Under the pieces are notes generated by a model, which was not told the DNA's origin, made no database searches, and saw only the letters and a program-made list of their open reading frames with translations. Of a DNA stretch of 64,000 nucleotides, positions 34,263 through 41,691 are shown in pieces; position 1 is the first letter of the stretch, and each line of letters begins with the position of its first letter. This stretch comes from Nocardioides jensenii JCM 1364 = NBRC 14755 (GTDB taxonomy: Bacteria; Actinomycetota; Actinomycetes; Propionibacteriales; Nocardioidaceae): assembly GCF_001552535.1 (NCBI RefSeq), contig NZ_BCRJ01000004.1:124001-188000 (forward strand), in the 5' to 3' direction. The translations under genes were made by a program, and so were the position numbers.

Positions 34263-35336
34263 GTGCCCTCCCCCCTGCGCCGCGCTCTTCCTCTGGTGCG
34301 GTTGGTCACCCATCTGCTGGTCGTTGCCCTGTTGATCGTCACCGCCGCCTCGGCCCTCACCGACAGGCCCGACGTCCCCGTCCTGCTGGTCACGGTCCTG
34401 CTCGCACTCGCCTATGCCGCAGGGCTGAGCCTCGGTGACCGTCCCACCCTTCTTCGGGTCTGGGGCGCCGCGCTGTCGGTGCTCTGGGTCGTGCTGGTCG
34501 TGCTCACCCCGATGGGCGTCTGGCTCGCCTTCCCTCTGTTCTTCCTGGCCCTCAACGTGCTCCCCGCCCGGGTGGCGATCCCGGTCGTCGGCGGCCTGAC
34601 CGTGGTCGCCGTCGTGGGCTTCGCGCACCATCGCGGTGCATGGGAGTTCGGCGCGGTCCTCGGGCCGGTGATCGGGGCCGGCGTTGCGATCGCCGTGGTG
34701 CTCGGTCTCCGGGCGGCCGACCAGGAGAGCGAACGTCGGGGGCAACTCGACGAGCGGGAACGGTTCTCCCGGGAGGTGCACGACACGCTGGCCCAGGGCC
34801 TGAGCAGCATTCACCTGCTCCTCGGGGCCGCCGAGCGCCACCTCGTCTCCCGTCCCGACCAGGCGGCCCCACTGATCGCCCAGGCCCGGGAGGTCGCCGC
34901 CTTGAACCTGGTGGAGGCACGGCGACTGGTCCGTTCCCTGGGACCCGCCGACCTCGCCGAACGCTCGCTGCCCGAGGCACTCGCCCGTCTGACCGCGCGA
35001 ATCGAGGGCACCACCACCTTCCGCGTCGACGGCGAACCACGCGCCCTGCCCGGTGGACACGACGTGGCGTTGTTGCGGGTCGCCCAGGAGACCGTGGCCA
35101 ACGCGGTGCGTCATTCCGGAGCGGGTCACATCGCGCTCACACTCTCCTACCTCGACGACGAGGTGGCGCTCGACGTCGTCGACGACGGCAACGGCCTCGC
35201 CGTGGAGAACGGCGGGTTCGGGCTCGACTCCATGCGCACCCGCATCAGCGAGCTCGGCGGATCCTTCGCCCTCGAGTCCCGTCCCGGCCACGGCACAGCG
35301 CTGGCCGCCCGACTTCCCGCAGGGGACGACGCGTGA
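34263..35336 (+). CDS. Sensor histidine kinase (HisKA_3 type)
   Basis: 357 residues with about six membrane helices in the first 150 residues (LVTHLLVVALLIVTAA, LLVTVLLALAYAAGL, VLWVVLVVLTPMGVW) and little outside loop. The phospho-accepting histidine is in ERFSREVHDTLAQGLSSIH, and the HATPase boxes are ETVANAVRHSG and VVDDGNGLA. GTG 34263 is preceded by TATGCT with a six-base gap, so the transcript may be leaderless. It overlaps the next regulator gene as GTGA and is divergent from the permease operon. Confidence 0.87.
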   Translation: MPSPLRRALPLVRLVTHLLVVALLIVTAASALTDRPDVPVLLVTVLLALAYAAGLSLGDRPTLLRVWGAALSVLWVVLVVLTPMGVWLAFPLFFLALNVLPARVAIPVVGGLTVVAVVGFAHHRGAWEFGAVLGPVIGAGVAIAVVLGLRAADQESERRGQLDERERFSREVHDTLAQGLSSIHLLLGAAERHLVSRPDQAAPLIAQAREVAALNLVEARRLVRSLGPADLAERSLPEALARLTARIEGTTTFRVDGEPRALPGGHDVALLRVAQETVANAVRHSGAGHIALTLSYLDDEVALDVVDDGNGLAVENGGFGLDSMRTRISELGGSFALESRPGHGTALAARLPAGDDA

Positions 35337-35953
35337 TCCGGGTGATCCTGGTCGACGACCACCCCGTGGTCAGGGCCGGACTGGCGGCCGTGCTGGCCCT
35401 CGAGGACGATCTCGACGTGGTGCGCCAGTTCGCCGTCGCCGACGAGGCGGTGTCGTTCTGTGCGGTCGACCCGGTGGACGTGGTGCTGATGGACCTCCAG
35501 TTCGGCGGCCGGGTCGACGGCATCGATGCCACGCGCCGCATCCGGGCCCTCCCCGATGCGCCCCAGGTGCTGGTGCTGACGACGTACGACGTGGAGAGTG
35601 ACGTGCTCGCCGCCGTGGACGCGGGCGCGGTCGGCTACCTTCTCAAGGACGCCGATCCCGCAGCACTCGCCGCGGGGATCCGCGACGCCGCTCGCGGGGA
35701 GACCGTGCTCGCCCCGTCGATTGCTCAGCGGCTCGTACGACGAACGCTGCGGCCGGACACATCCCTGTCTGCCCGCGAGCTGGAAGTGCTCGAGCTGGTT
35801 GCGGCGGGACTGTCCAACCAACAGGTCGGCGAACGCCTCTTTCTCAGCCAGGCCACGGTGAAGTCCCATCTCGTGCACGTCTTCGGCAAGCTCGGCGTGG
35901 ACTCCCGGACCTCGGCCGTCGCGACCGCCAGGAGCACCGGTCTGATCAGGTGA
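35333..35953 (+). CDS. NarL/LuxR-type response regulator
   Basis: 206 residues from GTG 35333 within the GTGA overlap with the kinase. The receiver has DDH at 8-10, phospho-acceptor D54 in VVLMDLQFGG and K in YLLKDADP; the LuxR-type DNA-binding domain begins near 143 (LSARELEVLELVAAGLSNQQ, QATVKSHLVHVFGKL). Partner of the preceding kinase. Targets are not evident; the nearby ABC operon is a candidate. Confidence 0.9.
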   Translation: MIRVILVDDHPVVRAGLAAVLALEDDLDVVRQFAVADEAVSFCAVDPVDVVLMDLQFGGRVDGIDATRRIRALPDAPQVLVLTTYDVESDVLAAVDAGAVGYLLKDADPAALAAGIRDAARGETVLAPSIAQRLVRRTLRPDTSLSARELEVLELVAAGLSNQQVGERLFLSQATVKSHLVHVFGKLGVDSRTSAVATARSTGLIR

Positions 35954-35965
35954 GCCAGCCCTTCC

Positions 35966-35984
35966 CTAGGTTTGCCAATCCTTC
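35966..35984 (+). promoter_or_regulatory. IdeR/DtxR-like iron box upstream of ferritin
   Basis: CTAGGTTTGCCAATCCTTC matches 14 of 19 positions of the IdeR/DtxR consensus TWAGGTTAGSCTAACCTWA, with both AGGTT and CCT arms kept. It lies 38 bases before the ferritin start. In mycobacteria IdeR with iron activates bfrB from such sites. No IdeR gene is in this window. Confidence 0.45.
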
Positions 35985-36021
35985 AATGATTTGTCCCCGC
36001 CCAGTCCCTAGAGTTGAGGCC

Positions 36022-36534
36022 ATGAAGCTCACTGACACGCTCGAGAAGGCATTCAACGAACAGATCACCCTGGAGTTCGAGGCATCGCTGGTCTACCGCC
36101 AGCTCGCCATCGAGCTCGAGCTGAAGGACCTTCCCGGCATGGCCGCCTGGCTGCGGCACCAGGCCGACGAAGAGATCGTGCACGCCAACAAGTTCATCGA
36201 CCACGTCGCCGACCGTGACAACCACCCGTGCATCGGTGCACTGAAGGCCCCGAAGGTCGAGGGCACCTCCGTGCTCGACGTGTTCCGGGCCGCCTATGCC
36301 CACGAGCAGAAGGTCTCCGAGAGCATCCGCGAGCTCTACCGTGCCGCCGAGCAGGAAGGTGATCTCGACTCCCGCCCACTTCTGAACTGGTTCCTCTCGG
36401 AGCAGATCGAGGAGGAGGCCACGGTCAGCGAGATCGTCGGCCGCGTCGAGCTGATCAACGAGGACGGCCCCGGTCTGCTCCGCCTCGACGAGGAGCTGGG
36501 CGCCCGCCCGACCAGGTCCACCGAGGCCACGTGA
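36022..36534 (+). CDS. Ferritin
   Basis: 170 residues forming the four-helix ferritin fold that stores iron as a 24-mer. The ferroxidase ligands are present: E18 in LEFEAS, E51 and H54 in EEIVHAN, E95 in AHEQKV and E131 in EQIEEEA. No haem-ligand methionine was identified, so it is non-haem ferritin rather than bacterioferritin. ATG 36022 follows TTGAGG; the longer open frame upstream overlaps the regulator stop and is unlikely. A DtxR-like box precedes it and a strong terminator follows. Confidence 0.92.
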   Translation: MKLTDTLEKAFNEQITLEFEASLVYRQLAIELELKDLPGMAAWLRHQADEEIVHANKFIDHVADRDNHPCIGALKAPKVEGTSVLDVFRAAYAHEQKVSESIRELYRAAEQEGDLDSRPLLNWFLSEQIEEEATVSEIVGRVELINEDGPGLLRLDEELGARPTRSTEAT

Positions 36535-36548
36535 CACAGCGCTCCACC

Positions 36549-36592
36549 CGAGAACGGCGCCGCACCCCACCAGGGGTGTGGCGCCGTTCTCG
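36549..36592. terminator. Strong hairpin terminator after ferritin
   Basis: An inverted repeat pairs CGAGAACGGCGCCGCACCCC (36549-36568) with its complement at 36574-36592 around a five-base loop, allowing one unpaired base. It lies between the convergent ferritin and PPOX genes and can serve both strands. No U-tract is needed in such GC-rich genomes. Confidence 0.8.
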
Positions 36593-36607
36593 TTCAGTCT
36601 GGCTGGT

Positions 36608-37018
36608 TCAGCTCGCTTCCGGCGCCTTGCCCAGGACCCGGTTCAGCGTGATGCGCAGGGCCACCCGTTGCGGGTTCGGCCGGGGCACCTTGTAGCGGAC
36701 CGCGTAGCGCTCCTCGGCCTCGCGCACCGACGCCTCGTCGCCGAGCACCTCCGCGACACCTTCGAGTGATGCCCAGTGCCGGCCGTCGATCTGGCACACC
36801 GCGACCGGCGCCCCCGCTCCCGCCGCCATCAGGTTGCGCGCCTTGACCGACGTGCGGCTGGTGATGCCCCAGGCACGGCCGGCGTCCGGATCGAGCACGA
36901 TCCCCATCGGGGTGACGTGCAGCGTGCCGTCGGGGCGCGGCGTGCTGACGGAGCAGAGGTGACGGGCCCGCCAGAACGCGAGGTAGGCCGGATCGCTGAG
37001 CAGTTCGAGTCGGGGCAT
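36608..37018 (-). CDS. F420-type pyridoxamine oxidase-fold protein
   Basis: 136 residues of the PPOX class that tends to bind F420: FWRARHLCSVSTPRPDGTLH, VTPMGIVLD, SRTSVKARNL and PVAVCQIDGRHWASLEGVAEV. The SVKARNL segment suits binding of the cofactor's phosphate. It is more distant from the four PPOX proteins of the dormancy island, and no DosR-like box was seen nearby. ATG 37018 follows GAGG. Probable FMN- or F420-dependent reductase; substrate unknown. Confidence 0.82.
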   Translation of the reverse strand: MPRLELLSDPAYLAFWRARHLCSVSTPRPDGTLHVTPMGIVLDPDAGRAWGITSRTSVKARNLMAAGAGAPVAVCQIDGRHWASLEGVAEVLGDEASVREAEERYAVRYKVPRPNPQRVALRITLNRVLGKAPEAS

Positions 37019-37040
37019 GACCTCATTCTCCCCGAATTGC

Positions 37041-37078
37041 GAAGAACCCCCGCAGCCCGAAGGCTGCGGGGGTTCTTC
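37041..37078 (-). terminator. Hairpin terminator after the cold-shock gene
   Basis: GAAGAACCCCCGCAGCC pairs exactly with GGCTGCGGGGGTTCTTC around a CGAA tetraloop. It begins 13 bases after the cold-shock gene stop (minus strand), followed by a CGCAATT stretch. Confidence 0.85.
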
Positions 37079-37090
37079 GAGTGAGAAGTC

Positions 37091-37291
37091 TCAGAGACCG
37101 CGCACGTTGGTCGCCTGGGGGCCCTTGGGACCCTGGGCAACCTCGAACTCGACCTTCTGGTTCTCTTCGAGGTTCTTGAAGCCGGTGCCCTGGATCTCCG
37201 AGTAGTGCACGAAGACGTCGGGGCCCTCAGCCTGCTCGATGAAGCCGAAGCCCTTTTCGCCGTTGAACCACTTGACGGTTCCCTGTGTCAT
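37091..37291 (-). CDS. Cold-shock protein
   Basis: 66 residues, a single cold-shock domain binding single-stranded RNA/DNA. It has [14 protein letters not shown] with RNP1 (KGFGFI) and RNP2 (VFVHYSEI), and ends [13 protein letters not shown] 37291 follows GGGAG. The upstream 300 bases are gene-free and may hold a long cold-shock leader. A clear terminator follows. Confidence 0.95.
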   Translation of the reverse strand: MTQGTVKWFNGEKGFGFIEQAEGPDVFVHYSEIQGTGFKNLEENQKVEFEVAQGPKGPQATNVRGL

Positions 37292-37609
37292 GTTGCTGCT
37301 CCCTTCTGGAGCGTAAAGCGGGGCCCTGCATGATGCGAAAGTCCCAATAAACTGATGATGCGTTCTGCCCGGGGCGGATCGTTGTCCGCAACACACGGTC
37401 ATTGACGCTGATTCGGTCGGGCACCGACAGAACAACGCGGCCCGACAAACGACAACGTTACGGGCATCGGGGGCGAATAGCGAATTTCGCCACGCACAAG
37501 TTCTGGCGTGTCGCACATCACGCGAGGTGTAGGAGCCTCCCGTCCGGGGAACAACGTGTTCCATCGGCGGGCCCACGGGGGAGCTCACCGCAACGACAGG
37601 AGGAACACC
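37292..37609. other. Intergenic region between the cold-shock gene and a small membrane protein
   Basis: 318 bases without a convincing gene. It is less GC-rich than its surroundings near 37340-37510 (for example AATAAACTGATGATG), which fits a promoter and leader for the cold-shock gene on the minus strand. The right end holds the AGGAGG site of the small membrane protein. No clear hairpin or known riboswitch was recognised. Confidence 0.5.
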
Positions 37610-37720
37610 ATGCTCGTCTGGGCAACCATCATCGGCGGCATCGCCGTGCTCCACGCGATCGGCCTGCTGCTGCCGCAGGAAGAAGAGCCGCAGCCCCAGC
37701 CCATCCGCGTCCACGACTGA
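37610..37720 (+). CDS. Small single-helix membrane protein (36 aa)
   Basis: A 36-residue open frame with a strong AGGAGG site before ATG 37610. One hydrophobic helix ([20 protein letters not shown]) is followed by an acidic, proline-rich tail ([10 protein letters not shown]). A terminator hairpin follows about 60 bases later. The good ribosome site and isolated setting support it as a real small protein of unknown role. Confidence 0.5.
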   Translation: MLVWATIIGGIAVLHAIGLLLPQEEEPQPQPIRVHD

Positions 37721-37780
37721 CGACTCGCGGGTCCGTGCTGCCCGGCCTCGCAGCCTGATCCCACGCACCACCACGACAGG

Positions 37781-37803
37781 AGGCCCCGCCGTCGGCGGGG
37801 CCT
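37781..37803. terminator. Bidirectional hairpin terminator
   Basis: AGGCCCCGCC pairs exactly with GGCGGGGCCT around GTC. It lies between the small membrane protein gene (plus) and the convergent M23 peptidase gene (minus) and is followed by TTCGT. Confidence 0.75.
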
Positions 37804-37822
37804 TCGTCACGTGCGCTGCGGG

Positions 37823-38416
37823 TCAGGGCGCCAGACCGTGCTCGGTGAGCGCCGTGTAGGGATCCACCGGCACGTCTGGAGTCGGACGCACCTCGAGGTG
37901 CAGGTGCGGGCCCGTGACATTGCCGGTGGCACCGACATAGCCGAGCAGCTCACCGGCCGCGAGCTGCTCCCCCACGCCCACGGTCAAGGTGTTCTGGTGG
38001 CAGTACCAGAGCTGGGTTCCGTCCGGAAGCTCCACGACGGTCTTGTTGCCGTAGGCGCCGTCCCATCCGGACTCGGTCACGACGCCGGCGGCCACGGAGC
38101 GGATCGGCGTACCGGTCGGTGCGGCGAAGTCCAGCCCTGTGTGCGTGGACGACCACAGGGAGCTGCTGGCCCCGAAGGTGCCGGTGAGGTGATAGCCGGA
38201 GACCGGGAGCACCCAGGCAGGCGGAAGCTCCTCGAGGGTGATCGGCTTGGCGACGGTCTTGGGCTGGGCCTCGACGTCGGTGTCGACTGAGGTCGCGGCG
38301 ATCTGCTCCGGGCCGGCGTGGGCCTCGGAGGGGGCGGCCAGCGCGGTGGCGGCGAGCAGGACGCCGAGGGCGGCGGAACGCGCGACAGTGCGTCGCAGGG
38401 GCAAGCGTGAAGACAT
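37823..38416 (-). CDS. M23-family (LytM) cell-wall peptidase
   Basis: 197 residues with a signal peptide (basic start, hydrophobic SAALGVLLAATALAA, cleavage near AHA-GP). The M23 domain keeps the zinc ligands H92 and D96 in THTGLDFAAP and H173 in GPHLHLEV, and the catalytic-type H171, so it should be an active peptidoglycan endopeptidase. It is secreted; no anchoring or binding domain is visible. The 317-base leader is described separately. Confidence 0.9.
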   Translation of the reverse strand: MSSRLPLRRTVARSAALGVLLAATALAAPSEAHAGPEQIAATSVDTDVEAQPKTVAKPITLEELPPAWVLPVSGYHLTGTFGASSSLWSSTHTGLDFAAPTGTPIRSVAAGVVTESGWDGAYGNKTVVELPDGTQLWYCHQNTLTVGVGEQLAAGELLGYVGATGNVTGPHLHLEVRPTPDVPVDPYTALTEHGLAP

Positions 38417-38733
38417 GGGTTCGTGGTGTCACTCGCCGATCGGGGCACGTCGTGGCGCCGCTGGACCTGCCCGGTGATTCGCGTTCGGTGACATGGACGG
38501 CTCCGGGTTGGGCAGTGTTCGGCGACCCGGGCCGGTGAGGCATGCTGCTTGCCAACTCCTGGAAGCAGCGGAGGTTCCAGTGGGCCATCCACGCCTCGCG
38601 CGGTTCAAATCCGGACAAAGCGGCAGGTAACGCCCGTCACAGGATCTGCCGGGAACCACGCGTGACCCGACCCGAAATGGCGAGGCAGATCACAGCTCGG
38701 GCATCGCCTGACTGGGCCGACTAACCTGAGCGG
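38417..38733. other. Leader and intergenic region upstream of the M23 peptidase gene
   Basis: 317 bases between divergent genes. On the minus strand a 21-codon open frame (ATG 38494, stop at 38429; MSPNANHRAGP start) precedes the peptidase gene. It is embedded in GTCGCCGAACACTGCCCAAC-like sequence reminiscent of actinobacterial leaders of cell-wall hydrolase genes, some of which are c-di-AMP riboswitches. I could not identify the later riboswitch core, so this stays a suggestion. The left end contains the possible promoter of the plus-strand gene. Confidence 0.3.
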
Positions 38734-39543
38734 GTGACTGACCCCGACTCCGCCGACCAAGCCCCGATGCCTCTGCGGATCGGGTTCGTGCCCGGCGTGA
38801 CCCCCGACAAGTGGTCGCGCACCTGGCGGGAACGGTTTCCGCGACTCCCCCTCGAGCTCTTCCTCGTCGACGAGGACAACCAGCGCGCAGTTCTCGACGA
38901 CGGCGAGGCAGACATGGTCTTCGTGCGGCTCCCCGTCGACCAGGACGGGCTGCATCTGATTCCGCTCTACGAAGAGCAACCCGTCGTCGTGGTCGAGAAG
39001 GAGCACCCGGTCGCGGCGTACGACGAGGTGACGCTCTCCGATCTCGCCGGGGAGCAGCTGGTCCTCGGCGACGTGCCCGGCTGGGGTGACATCGCGACCG
39101 CCACGCCACTGCTCTTCCCCGAGATGACGGTGAAGGAGGCCTTCGAGGTGGTCGGTTCCGGGACCGGCATCGCGATCGTGCCGATGTCGGTGGCCCGGCT
39201 CCATCACCGCAAGGACGTCGTGCACCGGCCCGTGCACGGTGTGCCGACCACACGCGTCGGCCTGGCCTGGCCCCAGGACACCGACGACCCGCGCCTGGAG
39301 GAGTTCGTCGGTGTCGTGCGGGGACGGCGGGCGAACAGCTCCCGTGGGCAGACCGGCCTGCAGCCCGCCGCGGCGAAGTCAGCGGCGAAGAAGAACCCGG
39401 TCGGGAAGGCGTCGGCCAAGCCCGCGGCGGGCAGGTCAGGGTCGGGCAGGTCGGCGGGCACGTCGGGGTCGGCCAGGAAGCGGTCGGGCCGGTCGGGCAG
39501 TGCGGCGGCGAAGAAGGCGGGAGCTCGCAAGCGCCGCCGCTGA
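38734..39543 (+). CDS. LysR-type substrate-binding domain with a basic, histone-like tail
   Basis: 269 residues. Residues 14-200 resemble the effector-binding domain of LysR regulators (LRIGFVPGVTPDKWSRTW, ADMVFVRLPVD, GLHLIPLYEEQPVVVVEKEH, VGSGTGIAIVPMSVARL), but no helix-turn-helix precedes it. The last 65 residues are almost only A, K, S, G, R and P (AAAKSAAKKNPVGKASAKPA, ending KKAGARKRRR), like the tails of histone H1 or actinobacterial HupB. The tail may supply non-specific DNA binding in place of the HTH. It starts at GTG 38734. Confidence 0.8.
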   Translation: MTDPDSADQAPMPLRIGFVPGVTPDKWSRTWRERFPRLPLELFLVDEDNQRAVLDDGEADMVFVRLPVDQDGLHLIPLYEEQPVVVVEKEHPVAAYDEVTLSDLAGEQLVLGDVPGWGDIATATPLLFPEMTVKEAFEVVGSGTGIAIVPMSVARLHHRKDVVHRPVHGVPTTRVGLAWPQDTDDPRLEEFVGVVRGRRANSSRGQTGLQPAAAKSAAKKNPVGKASAKPAAGRSGSGRSAGTSGSARKRSGRSGSAAAKKAGARKRRR

Positions 39544-39565
39544 TCGTCGGGCAGGACAGCCACCC

Positions 39566-40114
39566 TCACGGCAGGGTGCTGCGCAACCACTCCCCCAACG
39601 CGCGAGCGCTGAGGTCGACCATCGCCGGCCAGTCGAAGGCGCTCTCGTCGGCATTGTCCGAGACATGCTTGACCAGGCGCACGGGCACCTCGAACTGCCG
39701 GGCGGCCCACACCACGGCGTACCCCTCCATGTCGACCAGGTGCGCCCGCCCCGCCAGGCGCGCACGGGTCAGCGGGTCGGTGACGAAGACGTCACCGGTG
39801 GCCAGCACGACCTCGCCCTCGCTCACCCGGAGCTCGTCCTCCGGGTCGTAGCCCAGCGCCCGGATCGCGTCCGCGTTGATGTCGTGGTTGCAGACCAGAC
39901 CCGGCTCGTGCAGTCCGGTCATCCCCTCCCGCAGCGCGCCGGCGGTGCCGATGTTGACCACCACGAGATCGTCCGAGGTCCTGCGACCGGCCAGGGCGCG
40001 AGTCGTCACCGCAGCAGCCGCGGTCTTGCCTATCCCGGTCACCACGACCGGCAGGCTGGCGGGGACATGGGAGGCTTCCGCGGCCGTCGCGGCCACGATC
40101 AGGTAGGAGGTCAC
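39566..40114 (-). CDS. Nucleoside phosphorylase/nucleosidase-like protein
   Basis: 182 residues of the MTA/SAH nucleosidase-phosphorylase fold: VVVTGIGKTAAAAVTTRAL, VVNIGTAGALREG, the base/ribose motif DMEGYAVVWAA and KHVSDNADESA. The DMEGYA and SDNAD motifs hold the ribose-binding glutamate and catalytic aspartate of the family. It is shorter than MtnN (about 230 residues). GTG 40114 has only a weak GGGAC site. Probable nucleosidase; substrate unknown. Confidence 0.8.
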   Translation of the reverse strand: MTSYLIVAATAAEASHVPASLPVVVTGIGKTAAAAVTTRALAGRRTSDDLVVVNIGTAGALREGMTGLHEPGLVCNHDINADAIRALGYDPEDELRVSEGEVVLATGDVFVTDPLTRARLAGRAHLVDMEGYAVVWAARQFEVPVRLVKHVSDNADESAFDWPAMVDLSARALGEWLRSTLP

Positions 40115-40124
40115 GTCCCGCAGG

Positions 40125-41495
40125 CTACGAGGCGGGGAGGGCTTCCGGGTCGGCGGGAGCCGAGGTGCCGGGATCGGTCGGCTCCTCGGAGTCGACCTCG
40201 ACCGGGTGGCAGGGGTCGCTTCCCGGCTCGGCGGTCTCGAGCGCGAGCTCGGCGGCGGCAATCTCCGAGTCCGTGAGCGGCTCTCCGGTGGTCGGGTCGA
40301 TGACCACCAGGGTGACCGAGTCGACGGGCAGACCCGAGGCCGGATCCACGACACAGGCGGGTGCCTCCGGCTCGGCGGGTGCCTCCGGCTCGGCGGGTGC
40401 CTCCGGCTCGGCGGGCGTGCCGGGATCCGTCGGCTCGGCGGGATCGGTCGGCTGGACCGGGTCAACCGGGTCAACCGGGTCAGCCGGGTCAGTCGGGTCA
40501 GCCGGCTCGGTCGTGCCACCCCCGGGCGGCGTTGACGGGGCGGTCAAGCCGTGGATGGCGGCTGGGTCGGGTTCGGCGCCGGTCTGCTGGCCCTGCGCCA
40601 CCCGAGCGGCCCGGTCGTCACGTGAGGCCGCGGCATTCGAGGGGGCGACCGGTCGCTTGACGGCCTGGCCCACCAGACGCGTCTGCATCGACGCGCTCAC
40701 GTTCGAAGTCGTCGGCACGGCGGTGAGGTTGCCGTCGACGTACTGCTGCATCAGGCCCAGCACCAGGGACACGTATTCCGGCGAGTGGTTGTAGCGGAAG
40801 ACCGCCGAGCGGCGCCCCGCGTCGGAACTGAGGTCGTCGCTGCCCTGACAGAGGTAGACGGCCGCGGCGAGAGCGGCGTCGTCGATGTCCTGCGGATTGC
40901 GGTTTCCGTCGCCGTCTGCGTCGACACCCACCACGGACCAGGTCGCCGGGATGAACTGCAGCGGACCCACGGCCCGGTCGTGGACGGTGTCACCGTCGAG
41001 CTGGCCGGCGTCGGTGTCAGAGATGAGGGCGGTACGACGACCGTCGAGGGCGACGCCGATGATCGAGGGCCTGGCCACACCGTCTGCCCCGAGCCGGCTG
41101 CCGGCGAAGGTTCCGTGGGCCGACTCGACGCGCCCGATGGCGGCCAGCAGCTCCCAGTCGAGGTGACAGGTGGAGTCGGAGGAGTTCAGCACCGCGGCGG
41201 CACGCTGGTAGGCGCTCAGCGCCGCGGACGGGATGGCGGTCGAGGCGTTGGTCGCAGCCACGCTCACCGTGGCCGAGCCACCGGTCGCGCTGAGCGGCGT
41301 GGTCACACTGGCCGGTGCCTCGAGTGCCACCTCGGGCGGTGGGGCCTGGGTGCTGTCCTCGGCGGCCTGCGCAGGGCTGGCCGTGCCCGGCGTCTGGAGC
41401 GACCCGCCCAGGCCCGTCAGGAGCGCCACCCCGAGAATCGCAGCAGGCAGTGCGCGCGCGGACATCTGGACCATTCGTGACCGTGAACCGTTCAT
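40125..41495 (-). CDS. Secreted lytic transglycosylase with proline-rich C-terminus
   Basis: 456 residues. A signal peptide (MSARALPAAILGVALLTGLG) ends near AQA-AE. The catalytic domain (about 100-260) has the SLT/MltB-like pattern: WELLAAIGRVESAHGTFAG, where E is the likely acid, then DRAVGPLQFIPATW and VYLCQGSDDL. The C-terminal 150 residues are low-complexity P/D/E/T repeats (DPADPVDPVDPVQPTDP; APAEPE three times). It should cleave peptidoglycan glycan strands outside the membrane. It starts at ATG 41495; ribosome site weak. Confidence 0.85.
   Translation of the reverse strand: MNGSRSRMVQMSARALPAAILGVALLTGLGGSLQTPGTASPAQAAEDSTQAPPPEVALEAPASVTTPLSATGGSATVSVAATNASTAIPSAALSAYQRAAAVLNSSDSTCHLDWELLAAIGRVESAHGTFAGSRLGADGVARPSIIGVALDGRRTALISDTDAGQLDGDTVHDRAVGPLQFIPATWSVVGVDADGDGNRNPQDIDDAALAAAVYLCQGSDDLSSDAGRRSAVFRYNHSPEYVSLVLGLMQQYVDGNLTAVPTTSNVSASMQTRLVGQAVKRPVAPSNAAASRDDRAARVAQGQQTGAEPDPAAIHGLTAPSTPPGGGTTEPADPTDPADPVDPVDPVQPTDPAEPTDPGTPAEPEAPAEPEAPAEPEAPACVVDPASGLPVDSVTLVVIDPTTGEPLTDSEIAAAELALETAEPGSDPCHPVEVDSEEPTDPGTSAPADPEALPAS
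40359..40412. repeat. Three tandem 18-bp units in the transglycosylase gene
   Basis: GGGTGCCTCCGGCTCGGC occurs three times in a row. On the coding strand each encodes one APAEPE/EAPAEP step of the proline-rich tail. Such repeats expand and shrink by slippage, so length variation between strains would be expected. Confidence 0.85.
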
Positions 41496-41691
41496 GGCAT
41501 GTCGTCTCGTCTGTCTCGTTGGCCCCCGAACCTCGAACGAGGTGGCCGCTGCACTGATACTTGCACCGAATCGTGGCCCACAAACAGGATCCACCGGGAA
41601 TTTGGCGCAGATTCGGTATCTGCATGGCAAGAAATCCCCGAACCGACCACGACTGCCTGCGTTCTGCCCGGTTCGGGACACCTCGGCCAGG

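Noticed and set aside
38600-38630. GGTTCAAATCC, which looks like a tRNA T-loop, near 38600
   Set aside because: The five-base stem fails at two positions, and no anticodon arm or acceptor stem could be placed around it.
41637-41677. CCCGAACCG/CGGTTCGGG inverted repeat downstream of the ABC exporter
   Set aside because: The nine-base stem has a 23-base loop, weak for a terminator, so it was not listed as a feature.
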